Assembly: GCF_024198215.1 (NCBI RefSeq)
Contig: NZ_JAKCFA010000012.1
Location: 62,001 to 126,000, forward strand
From: Myxococcus qinghaiensis
Lineage (GTDB): Bacteria > Myxococcota > Myxococcia > Myxococcales > Myxococcaceae
Length of the DNA stretch: 64,000 nt
Reading direction: 5' to 3'
Numbering within the stretch: position 1 is the stretch's first letter; each line of letters begins with the position of its first letter. The notes beneath the pieces are model-generated. The model was not told the origin of the DNA, did no database searches, and worked only from the letters and a program-made list of their open reading frames with translations. This document shows, piece after piece, positions 17,306 to 27,006 of this stretch. Made by a program: the position numbers and the translations under genes.

Positions 17306-18343
17306 TCATCGCCGGGGTGCGGGACGGGGGGACTTCCGGGAGGGCGGCGGAGGGAAGGTGAACTCCACGCGGCGATTGGCCGTGCGGCCGAGCGACGTCC
17401 CGCTCGACTCCAGGGGCTTGTCCGCCCCCAACCCCTGCGCCTCCAGCCGCTCCGTCGGCACGCCCTGCCCCTCCAGGTAGGCGACCACCGCCTCCGCTCG
17501 CGCCTGCGTCAACGCGCGCCCGGTCGTCGCATCGTCCCAGGCGTCGGTGTGTCCCTCGACGATGACGCGCTTCAGCTCCGGGTGCGCGAGCAGCACCCGG
17601 GCCACGTTGTCCAGCAGGGCGTGGGAGCTGGGGTGGAGCTTCGCCGTCTGGCTCTCGAAGGTGAGGCGCTCCAGCAGCTCCAGCTTGTCGCGCCGGAGGC
17701 TGACGCGCTGCTTGTCCTGGGCCGGGCAGCCCTGGTTCGCCCCCGGGCCAGACGTCGTGGGGCAGTTGTCCCGGTGGTCCGCCTGGCCGTCGCCGTCCCT
17801 GTCCCGCTCGGGACACCCGCTCAGGGAGGGGACGCCTTCGTCACGAGGACAGGCGTCGTCCTCGTCCGGAACGCCGTCGCCGTCCTCGTCCTTCTCCGGG
17901 CAGCCCTGTCGCTCCACGGGGCCAAACTCCTCGGGACACACGTCCGCGTCACCCTCCACGCCGTCGCGGTCCGGGTCGATGATGGGGCAGCCCTTGCGCT
18001 CCAACGGGCCGGCCTCGCGGGGACAGGCGTCCTTGTGGTCCTCCACGCCGTCGTCGTCGAAGTCCCGGGCGGGACAGCCCTCCCGGAAGGCGGGGCCCGC
18101 GTGGCGCGGACACTTGTCCACCGAGTCGTCCAGGCCGTCGCCGTCGGTGTCCTTGATGGGGCAGCCGCGCGTGGCGACGGGCCCGTGCATGAGCGGGCAC
18201 GCGTCCTCGGCATCGGCCACACCGTCGCCGTCGCCATCGGGAGCGGGCCGGGCCTGGGGCGAATGGCCACAGCCTGAAGCGAGCGCTCCTCCCAACATCA
18301 ACAAGAGGGCGAACAGGACTCCGCCGCGCGAGACTCGCATCAT
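17306..18343 (-). CDS. OmpA-family lipoprotein with thrombospondin type-3 repeats
   Basis: 345 aa. Lipobox LASGC follows the hydrophobic leader. Residues ~35-205 are six TSP3-like units with the pattern D-x-D-x-D-G-x-x-D-x-x-D-x-CP-x5-GP-x5-GCP, predicted to bind calcium in a rod held by Cys pairs. The C-terminal OmpA domain (about 225-335) has [10 protein letters not shown] and NRRVEF, which contact peptidoglycan. It likely anchors the outer membrane to the wall. The start is one of two adjacent ATGs; the ribosome binding site is weak. The same architecture is common in myxobacteria. Confidence 0.92.
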   Translation of the reverse strand: MMRVSRGGVLFALLLMLGGALASGCGHSPQARPAPDGDGDGVADAEDACPLMHGPVATRGCPIKDTDGDGLDDSVDKCPRHAGPAFREGCPARDFDDDGVEDHKDACPREAGPLERKGCPIIDPDRDGVEGDADVCPEEFGPVERQGCPEKDEDGDGVPDEDDACPRDEGVPSLSGCPERDRDGDGQADHRDNCPTTSGPGANQGCPAQDKQRVSLRRDKLELLERLTFESQTAKLHPSSHALLDNVARVLLAHPELKRVIVEGHTDAWDDATTGRALTQARAEAVVAYLEGQGVPTERLEAQGLGADKPLESSGTSLGRTANRRVEFTFPPPPSRKSPRPAPRR

Positions 18344-18427
18344 CACCGCGTCACCAGAGCGCACGGGGCCGAGCGCTGTCCAGGTGATGTGTCACGCCCA
18401 AGCCGTTCGCCGACGGGAGGCGCGGGC

Positions 18428-21301
18428 TCACGTCGGCAGCGTGCCGGACAGGGGCAGCTCCACGGTGAAGGTGGAGCCCTTGCCGGGCTGGCTCTGCACG
18501 CGGATGCCACCGCCGTGGGCCTCGACGATGCGCTTGGTAATCCAGAGCCCCAGACCCAGGCCCTTGAAGTGCTGCGCGGACTCCGAGCGCTCGAAGCGCT
18601 CGAAGATGCGCTCCTGGTCCTCCAGCGCCACGCCGATGCCCTGGTCCTTCACGGCCAGCTCCGCCACCGCGCCGCGCTGCTCCACCTGCACCGTCACCGG
18701 ACGCCCCGCGCCGTACTTCGCCGCGTTGGACAAGAGGTTCACCAGCACCTGCTCCAGCCGCAGCTTGTCCCACTGCCCCACCACTTCCTCGTCCGCCAGC
18801 AGCAGCACCTCGCTGCCCGCGCGCACCAGCTCCTCGGACATGCGCGACACCAGCTCGCGCGTCAGCGCCGCCAGGTCCAGCTCCTCGCGGTTGAGCGTCA
18901 GCCGGCCCGCGCTGATGCGCGACACGTCCAGCAAATCGTCGATGAGCAACCCCAGTCGCTGTCCCGCGCGCGCCGCCTTCTCCGCGCGCTCCGCGAGGCC
19001 ACTGGCCGCCACCGCGTCCTTCGCCATCCGCGCCAGCAGGTGAATCTGGAGCTGCAGGGCGTTGAGCGGCGACTTCAGCTCATGCCCCGCCACCGACAGC
19101 AGCTCATCGCGCGCCTTCACCGCCTGTGTCGCCGCGCCATACAGCCGCGCGTCCTCGATGGCCAAGGCCGCCCGAGCGGCCAGGCTCTCCAGGAGCGCGC
19201 GCTCCTCCGCCGTATACTCGCGCCCGCGCGCCTCGCGGATGACGCCCAGCGTGCCCAGCACCCGGCCTCGTGCGCCCAGCGGGACGATGATGAGGCTCTG
19301 CGGCCCGTAGTGCTCCAGGAAGGTGACGCCCTCGGGAGAAGGGTCCCCGAGCAGCTCCTCCGCGCTCAGCCGGGGCACGAAGAGCGTCTGCCCCGTGGCC
19401 ACCACGCGGCCGGACAGCCCTTCGCCCACGCGCGCGGGATTCATCCGCAGCGACGACTCCAGCACGCCGCGTGCGACGGGGTCCGGGTGGTGCGCCGCCA
19501 CCAGCTCCAGCTGCTCCCGGTCCTCCGCGAGCAACTGCAGCACGCACCCGCCGCCCAGCGCCTCGGACACCTTGCTCGCCAGCACGTCCAGCACGGTGGG
19601 CAGGTCCAACCCCGCCTCGGCGATGAGCTGGCTGACCTGCACCAGCACGTGCAGTCGCGCGGCGCCGCGGCGGCTCTCCTCTTCGGCCGCGCGCGCGGCG
19701 CGGAACAACCGCGCGTTGTCCATGGCCAGCGCCGCGCGCCGCGCCAGCTCCTCCGCCAGCGACAAATCCGTCGCGTTGAAGGGCGCCCGCTCCGCGTCCC
19801 GCACGAAGGTCAGCGCGCCCAGCGTGCGCTGCCGGGCGACGAGCGGCGTCAGCAGCAGCGCGCTGGTGCCCCACGTCGGCTCGCCTCCCGTCGCGGAAGG
19901 CACGCGCGTCCTGCGGGTCTCCATGCGGGATTGCCCGCTGGCCAGCACTCGCGCCAGCGTGGAGGGCTGGCCGGAGTCCAGCGGGAAGCTCGTCAGCTCC
20001 AGCACCCGCTGCGCCTTCTCCGGGTCCGCGTGCAGCACCGCCAGTCGCCGCACCACGCCCTCGTCGTACGAGTCCACCGAGCACCCGTCCGCGAAGTGGC
20101 CCAGCGCCAGCCGCGCCACGCCGGACACCGTCTCCTCCCAGCCCAGCGAGCCGGACACCAGCGCGCTCGCGTCCGCCAGCAGGCTCAGCCGCGCGCCCAG
20201 CGCCTCCGCCTCCAGCCGCGCGGTGTGCTCACGCTCGTACAGCCGCGCGCGCTCCAGCGCCTGGCCACACTGCCGCGACAGCCCGACGATGGACGTGCGC
20301 TCCAGCGCGGTGAAGTCCTTCTCCCGCTCGAAGCCGAAGGCCAGCGTGCCGAACACCCGCCCCTCGACGAACAGCGGCGCCAGCGCCAGCGCGCGCAGCG
20401 GCCCCTCTTCCATCAGCGCCGCGAGCCTGGGGTAGCGCGCCTGTATCGCCGCCAGCGTCTCCAGCCACACCGGCGCCTCCGCCAGCACCGCGTCTTGGCC
20501 CGGCAGGTCCTCGCCGGTGCGGGGCAGCACGCGCAAGGGCTCCAGGAGTCCCTCCGGCACCCCCACCGCGGCGATGAGCTCCGCGGACGCGCCCCCCTCG
20601 GGCGTCAGGTGCACCATGCCCGCCGTCGCGTCCACCGCCGGCAGCCCCAGGTCCAACACCACGTGGGCCACCTCCTCGCGGGTGAGCGTCTGGCCGAAGG
20701 CCTCCGTCACCGCCTGGAAGCGGCTCAGCCGCAGCACCTCCGCCTGTTCGACCTCCGCGCGGGCCCGCTCCACCTCCCCGCGAGTCCCCTCCACCGCCAG
20801 CTCCCGCTCCAGCGCCAGCCCCGCAAGGCGCGCGTAGAGGCCCAGGCGTTGGAGCTCCTCCTCCGACGGCACCCGCCCCTCGGCCAGCAGCGCGCCCAGC
20901 ACGCCGACCACCCCCCGAGTCACGGAGGCGGACACCGGCAGCGAGACGAGCCCCACCGCGCCCAGCTTCCGCCGGGCCTCCGTCGCTCCCGCGAGCAGCG
21001 CGTCCCGCTCCAGGTCCACCGACAGGTACGGCAGGAGCGCCCCGTCGATGTCGCGCGTGCCCGCCAACAGTCGCTGGCCACACGCCTCCACCACGTCAGC
21101 CGGCAACCCGGGCGTGGCGAGCGTGTGAGGGACGCTTTCGTCCTCTCGCCAACAGAGGAAGACGTCGGACACGGAGAGGGCGGCCGCGGCCTCGCGCAGC
21201 AACGCCTCCAGCACCGCCCGCACCGGCGGCGCCACCGCCAGCCGCGCCAGGGACCGCGTCACGCGGTCCGTCGCGGCCAGGTTGCCCTCGGGCACCTTCA
21301 T
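18428..21301 (-). CDS. Large cytoplasmic multi-GAF sensor histidine kinase
   Basis: 957 aa, no membrane helices. Four GAF-type sensory modules appear in the first ~700 residues (near ALSVSDVFLCW, TAGMVHLTPE, CSVDSYDEG and GCVLQLLAED), linked by helices. The kinase core has the H-box GHELKSPLNAL (His ~740), N-box LLSNAAKYG (~859) and G-boxes DQGIGVALED and GLGLGLWITK. GGGGGG lies about 10 nt before the ATG at 21301. No receiver domain or regulator gene is adjacent, so it is an orphan kinase. GAF modules bind small molecules or haem, but no diagnostic ligand residues were identified. Confidence 0.93.
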   Translation of the reverse strand: MKVPEGNLAATDRVTRSLARLAVAPPVRAVLEALLREAAAALSVSDVFLCWREDESVPHTLATPGLPADVVEACGQRLLAGTRDIDGALLPYLSVDLERDALLAGATEARRKLGAVGLVSLPVSASVTRGVVGVLGALLAEGRVPSEEELQRLGLYARLAGLALERELAVEGTRGEVERARAEVEQAEVLRLSRFQAVTEAFGQTLTREEVAHVVLDLGLPAVDATAGMVHLTPEGGASAELIAAVGVPEGLLEPLRVLPRTGEDLPGQDAVLAEAPVWLETLAAIQARYPRLAALMEEGPLRALALAPLFVEGRVFGTLAFGFEREKDFTALERTSIVGLSRQCGQALERARLYEREHTARLEAEALGARLSLLADASALVSGSLGWEETVSGVARLALGHFADGCSVDSYDEGVVRRLAVLHADPEKAQRVLELTSFPLDSGQPSTLARVLASGQSRMETRRTRVPSATGGEPTWGTSALLLTPLVARQRTLGALTFVRDAERAPFNATDLSLAEELARRAALAMDNARLFRAARAAEEESRRGAARLHVLVQVSQLIAEAGLDLPTVLDVLASKVSEALGGGCVLQLLAEDREQLELVAAHHPDPVARGVLESSLRMNPARVGEGLSGRVVATGQTLFVPRLSAEELLGDPSPEGVTFLEHYGPQSLIIVPLGARGRVLGTLGVIREARGREYTAEERALLESLAARAALAIEDARLYGAATQAVKARDELLSVAGHELKSPLNALQLQIHLLARMAKDAVAASGLAERAEKAARAGQRLGLLIDDLLDVSRISAGRLTLNREELDLAALTRELVSRMSEELVRAGSEVLLLADEEVVGQWDKLRLEQVLVNLLSNAAKYGAGRPVTVQVEQRGAVAELAVKDQGIGVALEDQERIFERFERSESAQHFKGLGLGLWITKRIVEAHGGGIRVQSQPGKGSTFTVELPLSGTLPT

Positions 21302-21421
21302 GCCCACACGTCCCCCCGGTCCGGGCCCACTGGGGCCCACCGCGAAGCGCCAGTGTCCCATGTCGGCCAGGGCCGCGAAACCCGCGGACCCCTGTCCTCA
21401 GGTACAGGGGGGCCTCACCGT

Positions 21422-22543
21422 TCAGTGGGCGAACACATTGAAGAAGGCGAAGAAAATCTCGAGGACGATGAGCAGGACGATGACCGCCTCCAGGGTATGG
21501 GAGCGGTCGATGTCCACGTCGCCCTTGAGCAGGCCATACGTCTGGGCGAGCAGCTGCTGCTTGCGCGTGACGGAGCCCTGCCAGGCGGAGATGCGCATGC
21601 GGCGCACCGCGCCCTCGTAGACCTTGGCCAGGTAGAAGTCGCCGATGATTTTCAGGCTGTTGTCCACGCGCTCGATGAACTCGTTGAGGTCCACCAGCGT
21701 GGTGAGCGTCTGCCGCGTCAGCGTGCGGTACGGACTGCGGAACAACCGCGTCCACCCGTGGCGCTTGGCCTGCACCTCGTCGTGGATGCGGGCGATGTGC
21801 TCGTCCAGCCGCTCGTCGTAGTAACGGAACTCCAACAGCTGCGCGTTGGCGATTTCGAGCAGGTCCGGGATGTCCCCGGAGCCCGACGGCTCGTAGACGA
21901 AGGCGCTGTTCCAGTCGATGACGACCAGGTCATTCACCGTGTAGCTGAAGCGCATCTGCGTGACGGCTTCACTCTCGCGGCGGGACAGCGGCGTCTGGCC
22001 GTTCTCTCCCAGGAGCAGCCGCGCCAGGTCCGCGCCCTCCAGCAGCTCCTCCGCGGACGGGTTGCCCTGGATGCTCTCCGCGAAGATGACGGTGTAGCTC
22101 TCGTTCTGGTCCCACAGGTGCGGCTCCTGCACCGCGGAGGCGATGGTGTTGCGCACGCCCTCCACCAAATCCAGCGCCAGGTCCTCCAGCGCCTGGCTGT
22201 CGTACAGCTCGTCCGCCACGCGGGTGAGGTGCTCCAGGGACGTGCCCGGCACCACCGGCACGCGCAGGATGATGGACGCGGCGCCATGGTCGAACAGGCG
22301 CGCCGTGGCATCCACCGTGACGGGCCCGTCCTTCAGCGCGAGCGGCCGGCGCCCCAGCTCATACGCCAGCGGCGGATTGGGGAGCTGGAGGTACTGGCCA
22401 TTCTCGCGCGACAGCTTGAGGCGGCGGGTGTCCTCGGACACGGCCTTGCGCGCGCGCTCGAGGTTGATCTCCTCGGCGATGTCGAAGGTGCGGTAGCAGA
22501 GGATGTGGGCCTTCTCGAAGAGCAGGGGAGCCGAGGCAGCCAT
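21422..22543 (-). CDS. RMD1/DUF155-family protein with C-terminal membrane anchor
   Basis: 373 aa. It matches the RMD1/YagE (DUF155) family: N-terminal domain starting FEKAHILCYRTFDIAEEI, the D-W-N-S-A-F-V-Y segment, long helices with EFRYYDERLDEHI, and a single hydrophobic C-terminal helix (LEAVIVLLIVLEIFFAFF). Eukaryotic relatives are mitochondrial inner-membrane proteins linked to meiosis and translation; the bacterial role is unknown. The ATG at 22543 starts the conserved part. It lies downstream of the tryptophan dioxygenase on the same strand with a 301-nt gap. Confidence 0.82.
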   Translation of the reverse strand: MAASAPLLFEKAHILCYRTFDIAEEINLERARKAVSEDTRRLKLSRENGQYLQLPNPPLAYELGRRPLALKDGPVTVDATARLFDHGAASIILRVPVVPGTSLEHLTRVADELYDSQALEDLALDLVEGVRNTIASAVQEPHLWDQNESYTVIFAESIQGNPSAEELLEGADLARLLLGENGQTPLSRRESEAVTQMRFSYTVNDLVVIDWNSAFVYEPSGSGDIPDLLEIANAQLLEFRYYDERLDEHIARIHDEVQAKRHGWTRLFRSPYRTLTRQTLTTLVDLNEFIERVDNSLKIIGDFYLAKVYEGAVRRMRISAWQGSVTRKQQLLAQTYGLLKGDVDIDRSHTLEAVIVLLIVLEIFFAFFNVFAH

Positions 22544-22844
22544 GGTGCGCGCAAGCCTAGCGCGCCCCTCCCCCACGCCAGGCCCTGCGCACCGACCCTG
22601 TCGACGAACCGTCAGTCTTGAAGCCAGGAGCGGGAGGCCCGGAGCCCGGGAGCCGACCACACCACCCGCTCGCCGCTCGCCCGCCCGGCGGACAGGGTGG
22701 CTTCCGACACCCGCCCATCCACCCCGTCACATTGTCGATGTTTCACTCGGGCGAAGCCTGTCAGCGAAGGGCCCCGCCATTCCTCTCAATTGGCCGCACG
22801 TCAAGACTGGGGCGCAACGCCTGCCATGACGGCCCCGAGCGCGC
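22544..22844. other. Gene-free interval
   Basis: 301 nt between the end of the tryptophan dioxygenase gene and the start of the RMD1-family gene. I see no repeat, hairpin or small gene here; it probably holds the promoter of the RMD1-family gene. Confidence 0.4.
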
Positions 22845-23729
22845 TCATGTCGACGGTTTATGAGCCCGGGCCGCGGGGGGTGCCAGCTCCGTGCGCACAT
22901 CCCACAACTCCGGGAAGAAGCGCAAATCCAAGGCCTTGCGCAGGAAGGACACCCCGGAGGAGCCCCCCGTGCCCTGCTTGAAGCCGATGATTCGCATCAC
23001 CGTCATCATGTGACGGTAGCGCCACAGCTGGAACCGCTCCTCGGTGTCCACCAGCTTCTCGCACATCTCGTACGCATCCCAGTGCGCGTGCGGGTCCTCG
23101 TAGATGCGACGGAACACCTCCACCACCGCCGGGCTCTTCACGTACGGCAGCCGCCAGTCGCGCTGGGCGTGGTCCTCCGGAATCGCGTGCCCCGTGCGCG
23201 ACAGATGGCGCAGGAACTCGTCATAGAGGCTGGGAGACTCCAACAGCCGCTCCAGCTCTCCATGCACCTCCGGCTGGTGGCGGAAGGGACCCAGGGCGTT
23301 GGAGTCCTTGTTGCCCAGGAGGAACTCCACCGCGCGGTACTGCCAGCTCTGGAAGCCAGACGCGGGCCCGAGCGCGTCGCGGAACTCCAGGTACTCATTC
23401 GGCGTGAGCGTCTCCAGCACGCTCCACTGCTCGAAGAGCATCCGTTGGATGTTCCCCACGCGCGCGAAAATCTTGAACGAGGGCTCCAGCCGATCCGCCT
23501 GCACATAGCGGATACACGCGCTCAGCTCGTGGATGAGCAGCTTCATCCACAGCTCGCTCGTCTGGTGCTGGATGATGAAGAGCAGCTCGTCGTGATGCGG
23601 TGGCTGCGAGCGCGGAACCTGCGCCGTCAGCAGCCTGTCGAGCTGTAGGTAATCACCGTACGTGGTCCTTCCGGCCAGGTCGGTGATGATTCCAGGCTCC
23701 AAATCGCGTTTGTTCATGGGCCCGGGCAT
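22845..23729 (-). CDS. kynA: Tryptophan 2,3-dioxygenase
   Basis: 294 aa haem enzyme that opens the indole ring of L-tryptophan to give N-formylkynurenine, the first step of the kynurenine route. Family motifs: [24 protein letters not shown] (active-site His ~55), SFQSWQYR-like GFQSWQYR, and [23 protein letters not shown] with the haem ligand His ~240 and the Thr-Gly-Gly substrate loop. AGGGG lies 5 nt before the ATG at 23729; the next ATG (23717) has no such site. No other kynurenine genes flank it. Confidence 0.96.
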   Translation of the reverse strand: MPGPMNKRDLEPGIITDLAGRTTYGDYLQLDRLLTAQVPRSQPPHHDELLFIIQHQTSELWMKLLIHELSACIRYVQADRLEPSFKIFARVGNIQRMLFEQWSVLETLTPNEYLEFRDALGPASGFQSWQYRAVEFLLGNKDSNALGPFRHQPEVHGELERLLESPSLYDEFLRHLSRTGHAIPEDHAQRDWRLPYVKSPAVVEVFRRIYEDPHAHWDAYEMCEKLVDTEERFQLWRYRHMMTVMRIIGFKQGTGGSSGVSFLRKALDLRFFPELWDVRTELAPPAARAHKPST

Positions 23730-23860
23730 TCATGCCCCTGCAAGCCCCCGCGGGCAAGACTTCCCGTACGGGCTGCCCCCGAACCCTCTCCCTGCCAGGG
23801 AGCACGGTTGACGGAGGTGCGGTCACTGTCTGCCCGGGCCGGGGCCAAACGTGCCGCTGA

Positions 23861-24394
23861 TTAACCGTTCGCTGCTTGGGCGGCGGCGGCCAGGGCCTTC
23901 GACGCGGCGCGGCCACGGGGCAGCTTGATGTCCTCCACGCTGTTGGCGGGCGCGTAGTCGACCCACGCGGACGGACGGCGGTTGGTCTTCTCCAGCATCC
24001 GCAGCTTCTGGTAGTGCGCGGCGCAGTAGCCCTTGGTCCGGCTGGGCTTGCCGCAATCGACGATGGCGCACTCGCGCGAGCCATCCGCCGAAGCCGACGG
24101 CTTGCGGCCACGGCGCTTGCCACCCGCCGACACCGACGCCGCCGCGCTCACCGCGCCACGCGCCGCCGCGGGAGGACGACCGACGGCCTTGCGGCCCGGC
24201 TTCGCCGCCGCGACCTGGGCGCCGAACAGGGGGCCCACGACCTCGGCCAGGGGGGCCAGCCGCTCCGCCACGTTGCGCAGTGCATCCAGATCCGCCGTCC
24301 CGGACTCCAGGCGGGAGACCACGTCACGCAGCGGCTTGAGCTGGACCTCGATTTCGTTACGGATCATGTCCCGAAACGCTTTATCCACGGACAT
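23861..24394 (-). CDS. AT-hook and zinc-knuckle-like DNA-binding protein
   Basis: 177 aa. The N-terminal ~55 residues are a helical, coiled-coil-like region (IRNEIEVQLKPLRDVVSRLE). Two AT-hook-like cores follow, GRPPAA (72-77) and KRRGRKPS (93-100), in an Ala-rich linker. A Cys4-like site, C109-x4-C114-x9-C124-x2-H127, would hold zinc. The C-terminus is basic and Ala-rich. The layout suggests an oligomeric, AT-seeking nucleoid or regulatory protein; its targets are unknown. GAGG lies ~10 nt before the ATG, and a 10-bp inverted repeat lies 35-86 nt upstream of the start. Confidence 0.7.
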   Translation of the reverse strand: MSVDKAFRDMIRNEIEVQLKPLRDVVSRLESGTADLDALRNVAERLAPLAEVVGPLFGAQVAAAKPGRKAVGRPPAAARGAVSAAASVSAGGKRRGRKPSASADGSRECAIVDCGKPSRTKGYCAAHYQKLRMLEKTNRRPSAWVDYAPANSVEDIKLPRGRAASKALAAAAQAANG

Positions 24395-24428
24395 TCGTTC
24401 AATCCTCGTCTTGGCTAGTCTGGTTGTT

Positions 24429-24480
24429 GAAGGTATGGAAGGGGGAGTTGATTTGTGATGCTGCTCATACCCATACCTTC
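24429..24480. promoter_or_regulatory. 10-bp inverted repeat upstream of the AT-hook gene
   Basis: gaaggtatgg (24429-24438) and its exact complement ccataccttc (24471-24480) are separated by 32 nt in AT-richer DNA, 35-86 nt before the ATG at 24394. It could be an operator pair or a leader hairpin. The gene product has AT-hooks, so autoregulation is possible but untested. Confidence 0.5.
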
Positions 24481-24587
24481 CAATTTAGGATTTGTCTAAA
24501 GGAAGCGATAAAAGGTGTGACTGAAGGACGTATCACCCCCCCTACCGTACCGGTCGGGGTCCCATTCCAGTGGGGCGGGAACGGCGC

Positions 24588-25100
24588 TCAGCCGTCCCAG
24601 CGGAGGTCTTCCAGCAGGGGGGTGGACCCCGAGACAAAGGGCCCCGAGGCCAGGGTGCGCAGCTCTTCGCGAGCCAGCATCAGCTCCGCGCGCAGCTGTC
24701 GCTGCTCGAGCGGGTCCAACGCGGTGGTGAGTCTGGGCAACAACGCACTCTCTTCTTCTTGGAAATGCGCGACGGTCAGATCCTCGAGCGCGAACAGCCG
24801 GGCCTGCCAATCGGTGTCGCCCAGGGACAGCTCCTCCAACTCATCCATCAGCTCGCGCATGGCCTGATGATCCTCGGCCTGCTGATGGGCACGAGAGCGC
24901 CCCTCTACCCGGGCCACCAGCGGTTGCAGACAGCGCTCCTCCAGCCAGGTGTGCAGTCGCAACAGCTCCAGCAGCTCGCGCTGGGCGCTCGAGGGCTCCT
25001 CCTCCGCGCCGGAGACGAGCCGCTCGAAGCGCTCCTCCAGCTCACGGTGCTCCTCCACGAGGATGTCGAACGGGCCTCCCATGCCCTCAACCATCTGCAT
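24588..25100 (-). CDS. Hemerythrin HHE-domain protein
   Basis: 170 aa four-helix bundle of the HHE cation-binding family: D-I-L-V-E-E-H-R-E-L-E at the start, R-L-H-T-W-L-E-E-R, E-D-H-Q-A-M-R-E-L and L-T-V-A-H-F-Q-E-E-E-S. The His and Glu residues fit a di-iron site that binds oxygen or reacts with NO. The ATG at 25100 has a weak ribosome binding site; ATGs at 25094 and 25082 are in frame. It is divergent from the acyltransferase operon. Confidence 0.9.
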   Translation of the reverse strand: MQMVEGMGGPFDILVEEHRELEERFERLVSGAEEEPSSAQRELLELLRLHTWLEERCLQPLVARVEGRSRAHQQAEDHQAMRELMDELEELSLGDTDWQARLFALEDLTVAHFQEEESALLPRLTTALDPLEQRQLRAELMLAREELRTLASGPFVSGSTPLLEDLRWDG

Positions 25101-25403
25101 GGTTCAGCAGGCAGACAACCAAAGCTGCGCTTCACCCTCACATTATTGAAACTCAAACGACAGGTCGAGCGAACGTTCGGCGGGCTGAAACAACGACCCG
25201 CATCGTGCCCTGGTGGGCGGCTGAAAGCCCATGGGTGCGGGGGGCGAAGCGTTGCCTACTCAAAGCAACCTCCGGGGTGGGCAGGGCGAGTCCCCCCAAG
25301 GACGGTGCGTGGGTTTGCGATGACCGAGGGTGCGGGAGCGGGGGCCCGGCCGGCTGCTCGGGTTGGATGGCGATGGGAGGGGGCGTCTCCATCATGACTC
25401 CTC
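25101..25403. other. Divergent promoter region
   Basis: 303 nt between the hemerythrin gene and the acyltransferase operon. The part nearest the hemerythrin gene is richer in A+T (tattgaaactcaaacgac). No palindrome or named promoter was identified. Confidence 0.4.
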
Positions 25404-26126
25404 GTGGAAGCTCCGCTCGCCACCGTGCGCAGGGCCGTGTTCCACCTCGCCGAGCGGGGCGCGGCGATGTCCGCGCTCTATCACCGGGCCCGGCTGGTGG
25501 GCGTCGAGCATCTGCCGAGGAGCGGCCCGGTGTTGCTGGTGGGCAACCACGGCGTGTGGGGTTACGAGACGCCCGCCTTCTTCCATCTCCTGCACCGGGC
25601 CACCGGGCGTCCGGTGGTGGGATTGGCGGAGCGAGGCTTCTTCCGCATTCCGGTGGTCCGCACGGTGTTGCCCTGGCTGGGCGGCGTGGAGGGCACCCGG
25701 GACAACGCATTGGAGGTGTTGCGCGCCGGGGCGCTGGTCGTCTGCTACCCCGGAGGCGCGCGCGAGGTCTTCAAGCGTCCGCGCGGGCGCTACCAGCTGC
25801 GTTGGGAGCATGCGCTGGGCTTCGCGCGGGTGGCCTCGCATGCGGGGGTGCCGGTGGTGCCCTTCGGGGGCTTCGGCGTGGACGACACGTTCCTCTTCCC
25901 GCCGGGTGAGGCCCGGCTGGGGCTGCACCTCACCAATGGGGAGAAGTACCGCGTGCCGCTGCTGGTGGGACTGGGGCCGCTGCCGTTTCCGGTGCGGCTC
26001 ACCTTCGCGCTGGGCAGTCCCCACACCCCGCCACCGGCGGGCGCCTCCGAGCCGCGCCTGCGCGCGTTCCGCGACAGGGTGGCCACCAGCGTGCACCGGC
26101 TGCTGGTGAGGGCCCGCCATGCTTGA
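25404..26126 (+). CDS. PlsC-like lysophospholipid acyltransferase
   Basis: 240 aa acyltransferase domain. The catalytic motif is N-H-G-V-W-G-Y-E rather than NHxxxxD (Glu in place of Asp), as in the diacylglycerol/wax acyltransferase-like branch. Block III is Y-P-G-G-A-R-E-V-F, and the PVVPFGGFGVDDTF segment follows. It would move an acyl chain to a lipid acceptor at the inner membrane. GTG at 25404 is the longest start; an ATG at 25467 is a credible alternative and would still keep the catalytic motif. The stop overlaps the next gene by 8 nt. Confidence 0.85.
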   Translation: MEAPLATVRRAVFHLAERGAAMSALYHRARLVGVEHLPRSGPVLLVGNHGVWGYETPAFFHLLHRATGRPVVGLAERGFFRIPVVRTVLPWLGGVEGTRDNALEVLRAGALVVCYPGGAREVFKRPRGRYQLRWEHALGFARVASHAGVPVVPFGGFGVDDTFLFPPGEARLGLHLTNGEKYRVPLLVGLGPLPFPVRLTFALGSPHTPPPAGASEPRLRAFRDRVATSVHRLLVRARHA

Positions 26127-27006
26127 GATTCCGCCTCGCGCCCTCGTGCCCGCGCGCGTCCCTGATGTGGAGGACGTCCCTGACGGCTACGCGCACCTGC
26201 GCTGTGAGGAGCGCGAGGTGAAGGGCACCTCCGTGCGGCTGTTCACCTTCCCCGAGGGCGACACCGATGTAGCCCGCACCGTGGTGTGTCTTCCGGGACT
26301 GGGTGCCAACGGACGCTCCTTCGCGCCGATGGAGCCGCTGGCCGGGCGGCTGCGCCTGTTGCTGTGGACGCCGCCGTTGCACACGCCCGCCACGCACACC
26401 CCGCTGCAGTGGAACCTGGCGGTGCTGAATCATCCCGAGGCGAGGCTGCCGGAGCGCTTCGCATTGGTGGGGTCCTCCTATGGCAGCCTCCTGTCCATCG
26501 CCTTCGCGCTGGCGCATCCGGAGCGGGTGAAGGCGCTGGTGCTGGTGTCTCCGGTGGCCAGCGTGAGGCGGGTGCGGAGGCTGGCGGTGACGCTGTCCAC
26601 GCTGGTGCGCACGCCGCGTCCGCTCGCGTATGTCTTCGCGCCCACGGTGGCGAGGGTGCTCGGGGGCGCGAGGTTGCCGCCCGAGGGCCGCGCGGAAATC
26701 GTGCGCGAGGCGCGGCGGCTGACACCCGTGGAATTGCTGCGCCGGCTGCGCGACGTGCTGGCCGCGGACTTCCATTCCCGCCTCCACCAACTCCGCGTGC
26801 CCACGCTCGTCGTCCAGGGCGGCAAGGACCTGCTGGTGCCACCTCACGCCGCGCGCGACGTGGCTGAACACATCCCGGGGGCCCGGCTGGAGCTGCTGCG
26901 CGACGCCAGCCACCTGCCGTACATGAGCCATCCGGAGGCGTTCAACGCGGCAGTCGGCGCGTTCCTCCAGGAGTACGGCACCACCCCTCCAGGACTCACG
27001 TCATGA
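26119..27006 (+). CDS. Alpha/beta-hydrolase
   Basis: 295 aa alpha/beta-hydrolase. The catalytic triad is readable: Ser in G-S-S-Y-G-S (near 119), Asp in QGGKDLLVP, His in DASHLPYMS. The oxyanion region is CLPGLGANGRSF. It overlaps the acyltransferase upstream by 8 nt and proline dehydrogenase downstream by 4 nt, so the three are translationally coupled. With the acyltransferase it may remodel lipids, but the substrate is not known. Confidence 0.9.
   Translation: MLEIPPRALVPARVPDVEDVPDGYAHLRCEEREVKGTSVRLFTFPEGDTDVARTVVCLPGLGANGRSFAPMEPLAGRLRLLLWTPPLHTPATHTPLQWNLAVLNHPEARLPERFALVGSSYGSLLSIAFALAHPERVKALVLVSPVASVRRVRRLAVTLSTLVRTPRPLAYVFAPTVARVLGGARLPPEGRAEIVREARRLTPVELLRRLRDVLAADFHSRLHQLRVPTLVVQGGKDLLVPPHAARDVAEHIPGARLELLRDASHLPYMSHPEAFNAAVGAFLQEYGTTPPGLTS

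Noticed and set aside
18389-22621. A very long open frame (about 1,400 codons) on the plus strand
   Set aside because: It is antisense to the multi-GAF kinase and RMD1-family genes, is Gln/Arg/His-rich with no domain, and is a by-product of high G+C codon bias.
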